DNA of 8,021 nucleotides from Acetobacteraceae bacterium (GTDB lineage Bacteria > Pseudomonadota > Alphaproteobacteria > Acetobacterales > Acetobacteraceae). The notes under the pieces are model-generated. The model searched no databases. It was not told the origin of the DNA and was given only the letters and a program-made list of their open reading frames with translations. The position numbers were made by a program, and so were the translations under genes. Shown here in pieces: positions 1-5,701 of this stretch. The stretch spans positions 1 to 8,021 of the forward strand of contig DAHUXX010000211.1 of the NCBI GenBank assembly GCA_027306955.1. Direction: 5' to 3'. How positions within the stretch are numbered: position 1 is the first letter of the stretch; every line of letters starts with the position of its first letter.

Positions 1-761
1 TCGTCGGCGGCGGCACCGCCAACTGGTCGGTACTCCGCCAGGTAATCAGTCGGACCGGGTCCCTCTACGCGCGCAACCTCCTGAGCCTGCCCTACCAGGA
101 CCTCACGGGTGGCTTCAAGTGCTTCCGGCGTCGCGTGCTCGAGACGATCGACCTCGACACGGTCACCTCGACCGGCAGCGGTGCAAGTGTCGTGCTCGGC
201 ACCGGCAACGACAGCGTGACCACGGGCGGGAACGCGTTCGTCTCGGTGGACGGCGCCAACGGCAGCCCGCCTCCGACGGATACCATCAAGGTGGGTGCCT
301 ACAGCGTCGTGTACGCCGGCGGCGGCACCCAGAATATCAGCGGCACGTCGGGGGAAGGCTTCTACCTCAACAACCTGCTGAATCCGTCGAGCATTAATCT
401 CACCGGGTCGGACAACTACGTGGCACTCGGGGGCAACTCCACGGCGGCGGTGACGCTGAATGCCTCGCAGACCGGCGACCAGGTGGGCGTGTTCGGCAAC
501 GCGGACGGCAGCTACACTGGCGTGGTCACACTCGGCAACTTCGGCCAGAACTCGCAGATCGATCTGCAGGGCCTGATCGGAGCCAACGGCGAGGCGCTGA
601 CCAACTGGACCGCGGTCTCGGATAACCTCACGACCAGCGCGGGCAACTACACTCTGGACCTGAAGGGCGCCGGCAGCGGTCATGCCGTCAACTTCGTGAA
701 CCAGGGAGCCCTGAACCCGTCCCAGTTCGCGGTCAGCGGCTACCAGCCGGTGGCGGCCTGA
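1..761 (+). CDS. Chimeric partial protein: GT2 polyprenyl-phosphate mannosyltransferase fragment joined to beta-repeat secreted-type tail
   Basis: The frame is open from position 3 to the TGA at 759-761, and the 5' end lies outside the window. Visible residues 1-58 read like the C-terminal part of the GT2 domain of dolichyl/polyprenyl-phosphate mannose synthases. The diagnostic stretch is DLTGGFKCFRRRVLETIDLD, preceded by GGGTANWSVLRQVISRTGSLYARNLL. That family normally continues with an S-N-G-Y-x-F-Q-I-E motif. Here, after TSTG (about position 176), it changes to a Gly/Asn/Thr/Ser/Val-rich sequence with an RTX-like LGTGNDSV unit and beta-strand-rich repeats up to a small hydrophobic C-terminus (QPVAA). 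The tail has almost no Lys/Arg, typical of secreted beta-roll or adhesin-like proteins of type I secretion. The N-terminal catalytic DxD region cannot be seen. The joint may be a real fusion, a pseudogene or an assembly chimera. The GT assignment is firm for the fragment; the tail function is unknown. Confidence 0.7.
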   Translation, partial: VGGGTANWSVLRQVISRTGSLYARNLLSLPYQDLTGGFKCFRRRVLETIDLDTVTSTGSGASVVLGTGNDSVTTGGNAFVSVDGANGSPPPTDTIKVGAYSVVYAGGGTQNISGTSGEGFYLNNLLNPSSINLTGSDNYVALGGNSTAAVTLNASQTGDQVGVFGNADGSYTGVVTLGNFGQNSQIDLQGLIGANGEALTNWTAVSDNLTTSAGNYTLDLKGAGSGHAVNFVNQGALNPSQFAVSGYQPVAA

Positions 762-767
762 TCCCGG

Positions 768-781
768 GCGGCTTCGGCCGC
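768..781 (+). terminator. Small UUCG tetraloop hairpin after the chimeric gene
   Basis: The sequence gcggc-ttcg-gccgc forms a 5-bp GC stem closed by a C(UUCG)G tetraloop, seven bases after the stop codon at 759-761. The tetraloop exists only in the plus-strand transcript. It probably helps transcript 3'-end stability together with the larger hairpin just downstream. There is no U-tract directly after it. Confidence 0.4.
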
Positions 782-793
782 TGAAGACGGCGA

Positions 794-821
794 GCCCGTC
801 CTGCCGCAAGGCAGGGCGGGC
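794..821 (+). terminator. Strong GC hairpin with GCAA loop, likely terminator between convergent genes
   Basis: The arms 794-805 (gcccgtcctgcc) and 810-821 (ggcagggcgggc) form a 12-bp stem with one G-T wobble, capped by a GCAA (GNRA) tetraloop. It is followed on the plus strand by ttcgtcgtt, a weak T-rich run. It lies between the plus-strand gene ending at 761 and the minus-strand gene ending at 873. It could therefore terminate transcription from both sides, although the loop type favours the plus transcript. Confidence 0.65.
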
Positions 822-872
822 TTCGTCGTTAAGCACCAGCAGCAGACGCCAGGATGACGCGCGCCGCGGGCG

Positions 873-2354
873 CTACATCACCTCGGGACCGGACGGATCG
901 CCATACGGGTAGAAACGGCCGATCTCGAGATGGCGATACGCCAGCGCCTCCAGCCGCACCGTGCCGAGGAAGGGCTCGTCCGGCTCGACCAGCAGGATCG
1001 TCGGCGCAAACCCGCTGTCGTCGAAGCCGCGGCGGAAATGCACGCGCGACTTGATGGCGATCACGTCGAAGGCGCCTGGCTCGATGCCCATGGCGCGCAG
1101 CTGCTCCAGCTCGATGATCTGGGTGAGGTAGCGCGAAACCACCACCTCGCTGCCGCCACCGATGTCGATCCGTGCCCAGGATCCGCCGCGCCGGCCGGAT
1201 TCGTCGCGCGCCACGACGCGGCCCGTGACCCGCACGGGCTCGCCCGCGGATTCGTCCGCGAGGCCGCCCACCGCGCGGTCGAACGCCTCGCCGGGCACCG
1301 CGGCGTCCACCGCCTCGGGGTCGGCGACGGTCGCGACCAGCACGCGCCCAAGGCCCCCCGCATGCCCGCTCGCCAGCAACTCGCGCAGCAGCCAGGTGGC
1401 ATGGCCGCTGCGGTCCGAGTGGTCGGCCAGCACCACGGGCGTTCGGCCGCCGCCAACCGCCTCCGCCGCATGGCGCACGCCGTCGCGGATGCTGTGGATG
1501 GTGGCCGCGCGCACCAGCTCCTTGCGCCGTCGCCAGGCGAAGTCCGCCACGTCCACCGCGGCGCGGTGCGCGAGCCCGTGGTCGCCGTTGGCGATCGCCT
1601 GGATGGTCATGCCGGCATCCGGCACATCGGACCACGGGAAGCCGAAGAACACATTCATGTAGAGATCCGGCTCGCGCGCCTCCCACACCAGCGCGCGCTG
1701 CACCAGGTCCATCCATGGCGAGGCGCCAGTCCACTGCATCACCGTGGGCGTGATGATGGGAACCTTCACCACGGCATGCGTCGGCACATAGGTGCCGCGA
1801 ATGGCGCGCACCAGCGTGCGGGCGGCGCGCTGGCCCTGCAGGTGGCTGTCGTAATGCGGGAAATATTTCACGGTGAAACCGAGCTCCGCATGGCGGAGAA
1901 ACTGCGCGTCCTCGTTGCCATGCGGGTCGAACGTGGCGGCAAGCTTCGCCTTCGCCCCCACCGCCTCGCGCACGCGCCGCGCCAGCTCCGCCTCCGGGCG
2001 TGCGATGCCGTCCACCGCCATCGCCCCGTGCAGCGCCATGAACACGCCGTCGAACGGGCCCTTCGCGCGCAGCTCGCGGACCATGGCGGAGGTGAAATGT
2101 TCGAACGTCTCGCGCGTCACCCAGCCGGAACCGGAGCCGGTGCGCGGCCAGAGCGGGGATTCGATGCCGACCAGCTCCACGTCGGCGTATTCGCGCGCGA
2201 CCTGGACGAAGCCGCCCATGTAGGAGCGCGGCTCCGCGTTGAGCAGCGCCTCGCCCGTGGCGGGCGAGCCGGGATAGGTGAAATCCTCGATCGTCGTCCT
2301 GTTGGCGAGGAAGGTGACGGTCTCGTGGACGAACATCAGGCAGGCGATGCGCAT
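873..2354 (-). CDS. M81 family metallopeptidase (MlrC-like)
   Basis: This 493-aa protein matches the full length of the M81/MlrC family (microcystinase C and relatives, formerly DUF1485), thought to be zinc-dependent hydrolases of small or modified peptides. What can be seen: an N-terminal HE pair (residues 10-11, HETVTF), ALHGAM around 107-112, FDPHGN at 142-147 and YFPHYDSH at 164-171, giving the His/Asp cluster expected for metal binding. The C-terminal domain carries ADHSDRSGHAT at 310-320 and IKSRVHFRRGF at 434-444. The 310-320 segment replaces the DNPGGG-like motif I recall as usual, and position 13 is Val where Asn is common, so this may be a divergent subfamily. The ATG at 2354 gives the canonical MRIA start, but no clear Shine-Dalgarno sequence precedes it. 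It follows nadK by 26 bases, so it is probably the last gene of the operon. The substrate is unknown. No signal peptide is seen, so it is likely cytoplasmic. Confidence 0.9.
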   Translation of the reverse strand: MRIACLMFVHETVTFLANRTTIEDFTYPGSPATGEALLNAEPRSYMGGFVQVAREYADVELVGIESPLWPRTGSGSGWVTRETFEHFTSAMVRELRAKGPFDGVFMALHGAMAVDGIARPEAELARRVREAVGAKAKLAATFDPHGNEDAQFLRHAELGFTVKYFPHYDSHLQGQRAARTLVRAIRGTYVPTHAVVKVPIITPTVMQWTGASPWMDLVQRALVWEAREPDLYMNVFFGFPWSDVPDAGMTIQAIANGDHGLAHRAAVDVADFAWRRRKELVRAATIHSIRDGVRHAAEAVGGGRTPVVLADHSDRSGHATWLLRELLASGHAGGLGRVLVATVADPEAVDAAVPGEAFDRAVGGLADESAGEPVRVTGRVVARDESGRRGGSWARIDIGGGSEVVVSRYLTQIIELEQLRAMGIEPGAFDVIAIKSRVHFRRGFDDSGFAPTILLVEPDEPFLGTVRLEALAYRHLEIGRFYPYGDPSGPEVM

Positions 2355-2380
2355 GGTTTTATGTCCGGTGGGGTGACGGG

Positions 2381-3139
2381 TCAGACGGTGAATTGCTCCG
2401 CGATGATGCGCTCGGAAAGCCCCTGGTCGCGGTCGTGCAGCACCGTCACGCCGACGGTGCGGTCCTCCTGCACGGCAACGCGCAGCACGTCGCGCACCTC
2501 CGTCTGGTCGGCGACCGCGGCCACCGGGCGCTTGTCCGCCTCCAGCACCTCGAACAGGACATGCGCGGTCGATGGCAGCAGCGCGCCGCGCCAGCGGCGG
2601 GGACGGAAAGCCGAAATCGGCGTCAGCGGCAGGAGATTGGCCGAGAGCGGCACGATCGGGCCGTGCGCGGAGAGGTTGTAGGCGGTGGAACCCGCCGGCG
2701 TCGCGAGCAGCACGCCGTCGCAGACCAGTTCCGCGAGGCGCAGTGTGCCGTCCACGGTGATGCGGATCTTGGCGGACTGGCGCAGCTGGCGCAGCAGCGA
2801 GACCTCGTTCAGCGCCAGCGCCTCCTCGATGTTTCCGTGCGCGGTCATGGCCTGCATGCGCAGCGGGTGCAGCCGCGTCGGGTTGGCGGCGGCGACGCGG
2901 GCGGCCAGATCGTCTTCCGCATAGGCGTTCATCAGAAAGCCCACCGAGCCGTAATTCATGCCATAGACCGGCCGCCCGGCGACAAGCTGGCGGTGCAGCG
3001 TCTCCAGCATCAGCCCGTCGCCGCCGAGCGCCACGACGACGTCGGCGGCCTCGCCGGCATCGCCGTAACGCGCCACCAGGCGCTCGCGTGCCGCCTGCGC
3101 CGCCGGCGTGGTGGCGGCGACAAAAGTGAGCGAGGTCAT
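2381..3139 (-). CDS. nadK: NAD kinase
   Basis: ATP-dependent phosphorylation of NAD to NADP in the cytoplasm. With the ATG at 3139 the protein has 252 aa, close to the usual length of alphaproteobacterial NAD kinases. Motifs seen: the catalytic GGDG at 39-42 within ALGGDGLMLETLH, GMNYGSVGFLMN at 60-71, the NE motif in NEVSLLRQ at 111-118, and CDGVLLATPAGSTAYNLSA at 140-158, the family signature that binds NAD. ADQTEV follows at 210-215. An in-frame upstream ATG at 3217 would overlap the preceding amidase gene and add a Phe/Pro-rich stretch unlike the family, so I reject it. No strong ribosome binding site precedes the chosen start. Translation may depend on coupling to the upstream gene, which stops 31 bases earlier. 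Identification is secure. Confidence 0.95.
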   Translation of the reverse strand: MTSLTFVAATTPAAQAARERLVARYGDAGEAADVVVALGGDGLMLETLHRQLVAGRPVYGMNYGSVGFLMNAYAEDDLAARVAAANPTRLHPLRMQAMTAHGNIEEALALNEVSLLRQLRQSAKIRITVDGTLRLAELVCDGVLLATPAGSTAYNLSAHGPIVPLSANLLPLTPISAFRPRRWRGALLPSTAHVLFEVLEADKRPVAAVADQTEVRDVLRVAVQEDRTVGVTVLHDRDQGLSERIIAEQFTV

Positions 3140-3173
3140 GACGGGCGGCGCCGGCGGGGCGAAAAAACCGTCA
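3139..3173 (-). other. Inverted repeat spanning the amidase stop and nadK start
   Basis: On the minus strand TGACGG (3173-3168) and CCGTCA (3144-3139) are perfect 6-bp inverted repeats. The first arm overlaps the TGA of the upstream amidase gene and the second contains the A of the nadK ATG. Between them lie a TTTTTT run and a very GC-rich segment containing the palindrome cggcgccg. An RNA hairpin here could hide the nadK start until ribosomes reach the end of the upstream gene. The stem is short, so it may be chance. Confidence 0.25.
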
Positions 3174-4007
3174 AACGAGCTTGCGGTGCTCGAGAACCGG
3201 CATGTCGCGGCGCACACGCGCCGTGATGGCGGGGTCGATGCGCGCCGTGGCCCAGCCGGTTCCGTCCGAGACCTTGGCGGTCACCATCCCCCAGGGTTCG
3301 CAGACCAGCGAGTGTCCATAGGTGAAGCGCGCCTCGCCGGAACCGTCGATGTGCCTGCCCCACATCGCCGGGGCCGCGAACCAGCACTGCGTCTCGATCG
3401 CGCGCGCGCGGATCAGCGTCTCCCAATGGTCCTTGCCGGTCTGCAGCGTGAACGCGGCAGGCAGGAAGATCAGCTCCGCCCCTTGCCGGCGCAGCGCGAG
3501 GAACAGCTCCGGGAAGCGCACGTCATAGCAGATCGCAAGCCCTACCTCGGTGCCGCCGACCTTGCAGGTGACGATCTCGGCCCCCGAGCCGAACGTGGCG
3601 CTCTCGCGATAGCCCTGGCCGTCCGGGGTCACGATGTCAAACAGGTGGATCTTGCGGTAGCGGCCGATCTCGGTGCCGGCCGGGTCGAAGACCAGCGTGG
3701 TGTTGAACAGGCGCTCGCCGTCGCGCTCCACGATCGAGCCGCCATGGACGTGGATGCGCTTCTCGCGCGCGACGGAGCGCAGGAACTCGTAGGCCGGGCC
3801 GCCTGGCTCGTTGCTGCCCGCCGGCGGCAGCACCTCCGAGGCAGCGAGCTTGTCGGCGCGGCTGCCGCCGAGCGAACTCCACACCTCCGGCAGCGCCACG
3901 ATATCCGGCCGGTCCGCCGTCGCCGCGGCGTCGATGAGGCCGCGCGCCTGCTCGATGTTCTTCTCGACCTGCGAGCCGGAACACATCTGGATGACACTGA
4001 CACGCAT
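3171..4007 (-). CDS. Nit-type carbon-nitrogen hydrolase (nitrilase superfamily, deaminated glutathione amidase-like)
   Basis: This 278-aa cytoplasmic amidase has the complete catalytic triad of the nitrilase superfamily: Glu41 (ALPEVW), Lys119 (YRKIHLFDI) and Cys160 (AICYDVRFPEL). The additional conserved Glu135 is also present (RESATF). KIHLFDI, CYDVRFPEL and GKDHWETLIRARAIETQ are typical of the Nit1/Nit2 branch, which includes bacterial deaminated glutathione amidases that remove faulty transamination products, and omega-amidases. The exact substrate cannot be told from sequence. The ATG at 4007 is well supported: MRVSVIQM is a normal N-terminus, and an AAGGAG ribosome binding site lies six bases upstream. 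It sits between the small membrane protein (gap 17 bases) and nadK (gap 31 bases), so it is almost certainly in one operon with them. Confidence 0.92.
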   Translation of the reverse strand: MRVSVIQMCSGSQVEKNIEQARGLIDAAATADRPDIVALPEVWSSLGGSRADKLAASEVLPPAGSNEPGGPAYEFLRSVAREKRIHVHGGSIVERDGERLFNTTLVFDPAGTEIGRYRKIHLFDIVTPDGQGYRESATFGSGAEIVTCKVGGTEVGLAICYDVRFPELFLALRRQGAELIFLPAAFTLQTGKDHWETLIRARAIETQCWFAAPAMWGRHIDGSGEARFTYGHSLVCEPWGMVTAKVSDGTGWATARIDPAITARVRRDMPVLEHRKLV

Positions 4008-4013
4008 GCTGGG

Positions 4014-4019
4014 CTCCTT
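4014..4019 (-). promoter_or_regulatory. Ribosome binding site of the Nit-type amidase
   Basis: AAGGAG on the minus strand (ctcctt on plus), with six bases to the ATG at 4007. It lies inside the 17-base gap after the upstream membrane-protein gene and fixes the start of the amidase. Confidence 0.75.
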
Positions 4020-4024
4020 GGGGT

Positions 4025-4492
4025 TCAGCGGCGGAAATCGAGCCGCGGTTCGAGGCGCCGGGGCCGCGAGGATGGATCGGGCGGACGGCGATCCCGCGGA
4101 CGGTCCTGCGGGTGACGTTCGGGCGCAAGGTGCTCGGGGGCGGCATCATCCAGTTCGGGCCGATGAGGCCGGTCGCGATCCACGCCACGCCCGGCTCTCA
4201 CGCCCGGCACGGGTTCGTCCTCGTCCGGGTAGGGCGGCGTGAACACCTCGCGACGCGGCGGCACCGGAATACGGTGCGACATGGGATCGGGCTCCGGCAG
4301 GCGCAGCGCGAGCGAGCGGATCTCTGCCTGCAACTCATCGAGCCGCGCCTCGATCCCCTCCAGCCGGCCGCGCACACTGAGCACGGCGAAGGGCATGGGC
4401 AGGAGGGCAAGCAGCCACACCACGCCCGGCACCAGGACAAGCAGCGGCAGCCACCAGGGAACCCAGGACGGCAGGCCCAGCATCGCGACCAT
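4025..4492 (-). CDS. Small membrane protein with coiled coil and disordered Pro/Arg/Asp-rich tail, function unknown
   Basis: A 155-aa protein not assigned to a named family. Residues 10-38 are a strongly hydrophobic segment rich in Trp, Leu, Val and Pro (WVPWWLPLLVLVPGVVWLLA and onward), one long or two short membrane spans. Residues 40-65 form a heptad-like amphipathic helix (RLEGIEARLDELQAEIRSLA), probably a short coiled coil facing the cytoplasm. From about residue 66 to the end the sequence is low-complexity, rich in Pro, Arg, Asp and Glu, and likely disordered, ending LEPRLDFRR. The start could be the ATG at 4492 or the one at 4483 (152 aa). Neither has a clear Shine-Dalgarno sequence. 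The frame stays open far upstream, antisense to the aminotransferase gene, but that extension is Arg/His-rich noise. It is the first gene of the minus operon, 17 bases ahead of the amidase. The topology suggests a membrane-anchored scaffold, but that is inference. Confidence 0.7.
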   Translation of the reverse strand: MVAMLGLPSWVPWWLPLLVLVPGVVWLLALLPMPFAVLSVRGRLEGIEARLDELQAEIRSLALRLPEPDPMSHRIPVPPRREVFTPPYPDEDEPVPGVRAGRGVDRDRPHRPELDDAAPEHLAPERHPQDRPRDRRPPDPSSRPRRLEPRLDFRR

Positions 4493-4594
4493 GGCCTGAG
4501 CATAGGACAACCCGGGGGTGCGCGCGAAGAGGTGGCGGCGGGGTGGATTTGGCGCGGGACGCATGCGATGGCTCGGGAAGGAAGAGGAACGTCC
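4493..4594. promoter_or_regulatory. Divergent promoter region
   Basis: This 102-base gap separates the minus operon (membrane protein, amidase, nadK, M81 peptidase) from the plus operon (aminotransferase, fhs), so both promoters should lie here or slightly inside the genes. On the minus strand TATGCT (4504-4499) resembles a -10 box, with a poor -35 candidate TTCGCG (4528-4523) 18 bases away. No convincing plus-strand sigma70 boxes, operator palindrome or riboswitch is seen. Confidence 0.5.
4583..4589 (+). promoter_or_regulatory. Ribosome binding site of the PhnW-like aminotransferase
   Basis: AGAGGAA within a purine-rich run (gggaaggaagaggaa), five bases before the ATG at 4595. It decides the start against far-upstream in-frame starts, which would run through the antisense membrane-protein gene. 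Confidence 0.75.
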
Positions 4595-5701
4595 ATGAAG
4601 CTGCTGACTCCCGGTCCGGTGACCACGCATCCCGATGTCCGCACCGCCATGGCGGTGGATCTCGCGCCCTGGGACAATGACGTCTGCCCGCTCTACGCCA
4701 GGATCCTGGCCCGCCTGCTCGCCCTCGGCGGCGGGGTAGACGCCACGCACGCGGCGCTGCCGCTCCAGGGCAGCGGACATTTCGGCGTGGAGGCGGCGCT
4801 GCGCGGGGTGCTGCGCCCGGGCCAGCGCATCCTGATCCCGATGACGGGCGCCTACGCGGAGCGCATGGCGCGGCTGGCGCGCGCCGCGGGACGCGAGCCG
4901 CTGGTGATGCCCGCCTCCGGCACCCAGCCCATCGATCCCGACAGCGTGCGCCGGGCGCTCGCCGACCCCACGATCGCGATGGTGGGGCTGGTGCAGAGCG
5001 AGACCAGCTCCGGCGTCGTCAACGACCTTGCGGCGATCGGCGCCGCCGTGCGCGCGGCAGGTCGGCGGATGCTGGTGGACGCGGTCTCCGCGTTTGGCGC
5101 GCTGCCGCTCGACCTCGCCGCACAGCCAGAGATCGCGGCGGCCGTGTTCACGCCCAACAAATGCCTCGAGGGCATGCCGGGGATCGCGGTGGTGCTGGCG
5201 CGGCGCGACGCGCTGCCCGCGCCCGGCGAGGCCGGCTCCTGGTGCTTCGACCTCGCCGACATCCTCGAGCACGGCGAGAAGCGCGGCTGGGCCACATTCC
5301 GCTTCACGCCGCCGGTGCAGAGCGTGAACGCGCTTGGCGTGGCCCTCGACCGGCTGGACGCGGAGGGCCGCGAGGCGCGGCTCGCGCGCTACACCGACAA
5401 CGCTGCGGCATTGCGCACGGGCATGCTGGCAATCGGCCTGCGCCCGGTGCTGGAAGCGCGCCACCAGGGCCCGATCGTGAGCAACATCGCCGCCCCCGAC
5501 GACCGCGCCTGGGATCTGCAACGTTTCGTCGGCGCACTGAAGAGGCGCGGCTACGTTATCAGCAATTTCTACGACACCGAGGCCCCGAGCTTCCGCGTCG
5601 GCACGATCGGCGTGCTGGACCGCGCGGATTTCGAGGGCTTCTCGACCGCCGCCGGCGAGGCGCTCGCGGAAATGGGCATCGGCCGCAGGAGCGCCGCATG
5701 A
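4595..5701 (+). CDS. PhnW-like class V aminotransferase (2-aminoethylphosphonate--pyruvate transaminase family)
   Basis: A 368-aa PLP-dependent aminotransferase of fold type I, class V. The N-terminus LLTPGPVTTHPDVRTAMAVD and WDNDV (26-30) match the pattern of PhnW (LLLTPGPLTTS...W-D-x-D). Further motifs are QGSGHFGVEAAL (58-69), ETSSGVVN (136-143), DAVSAFG with the PLP-pyridine Asp162, and TPNKCLEGMPG with the Schiff-base Lys189. Substrate-side FRVGTIG with Arg334 follows near the end. PhnW converts 2-aminoethylphosphonate and pyruvate to phosphonoacetaldehyde and alanine. No phosphonatase (phnX), phnY/phnA or phosphonate transporter is visible here. Coupling to fhs suggests that the real substrate may be another amino donor, such as alanine, serine or glycine with a 2-oxo acid or glyoxylate. 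Family membership is firm; substrate specificity is open, so no gene symbol is given. A good ribosome binding site supports this start. Confidence 0.87.
   Translation: MKLLTPGPVTTHPDVRTAMAVDLAPWDNDVCPLYARILARLLALGGGVDATHAALPLQGSGHFGVEAALRGVLRPGQRILIPMTGAYAERMARLARAAGREPLVMPASGTQPIDPDSVRRALADPTIAMVGLVQSETSSGVVNDLAAIGAAVRAAGRRMLVDAVSAFGALPLDLAAQPEIAAAVFTPNKCLEGMPGIAVVLARRDALPAPGEAGSWCFDLADILEHGEKRGWATFRFTPPVQSVNALGVALDRLDAEGREARLARYTDNAAALRTGMLAIGLRPVLEARHQGPIVSNIAAPDDRAWDLQRFVGALKRRGYVISNFYDTEAPSFRVGTIGVLDRADFEGFSTAAGEALAEMGIGRRSAA
5687..5691 (+). promoter_or_regulatory. Ribosome binding site of fhs inside the upstream gene
   Basis: AGGAG six bases before the fhs ATG at 5698, located in the last codons of the aminotransferase gene. 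Together with the ATGA overlap at 5698-5701 it indicates translational coupling and fixes the fhs start. Confidence 0.75.

Noticed and set aside
930..2681. 583-codon open frame on the plus strand
   Set aside because: It is antisense to the M81 peptidase and nadK genes, rich in Arg/His/Ala, with no recognisable motif. Such frames are common opposite GC-rich genes.
3140..3217. Longer N-terminus for NAD kinase starting at 3217
   Set aside because: It overlaps the amidase coding end and adds a Ser/Phe/Pro-rich stretch absent from the family. The ATG at 3139 gives the expected length and N-terminus.
4548..4570. Possible sigma54 (-24/-12) promoter, ttggcgcgggacgcatgc
   Set aside because: It has the TGGC element, but the GC of the -12 element is at the wrong spacing, so it does not fit the consensus.
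5161..5697. Upstream extension of the fhs frame
   Set aside because: It lies in another frame of the aminotransferase gene and is Arg-rich. The ATG at 5698 has a ribosome binding site and a normal Fhs N-terminus.
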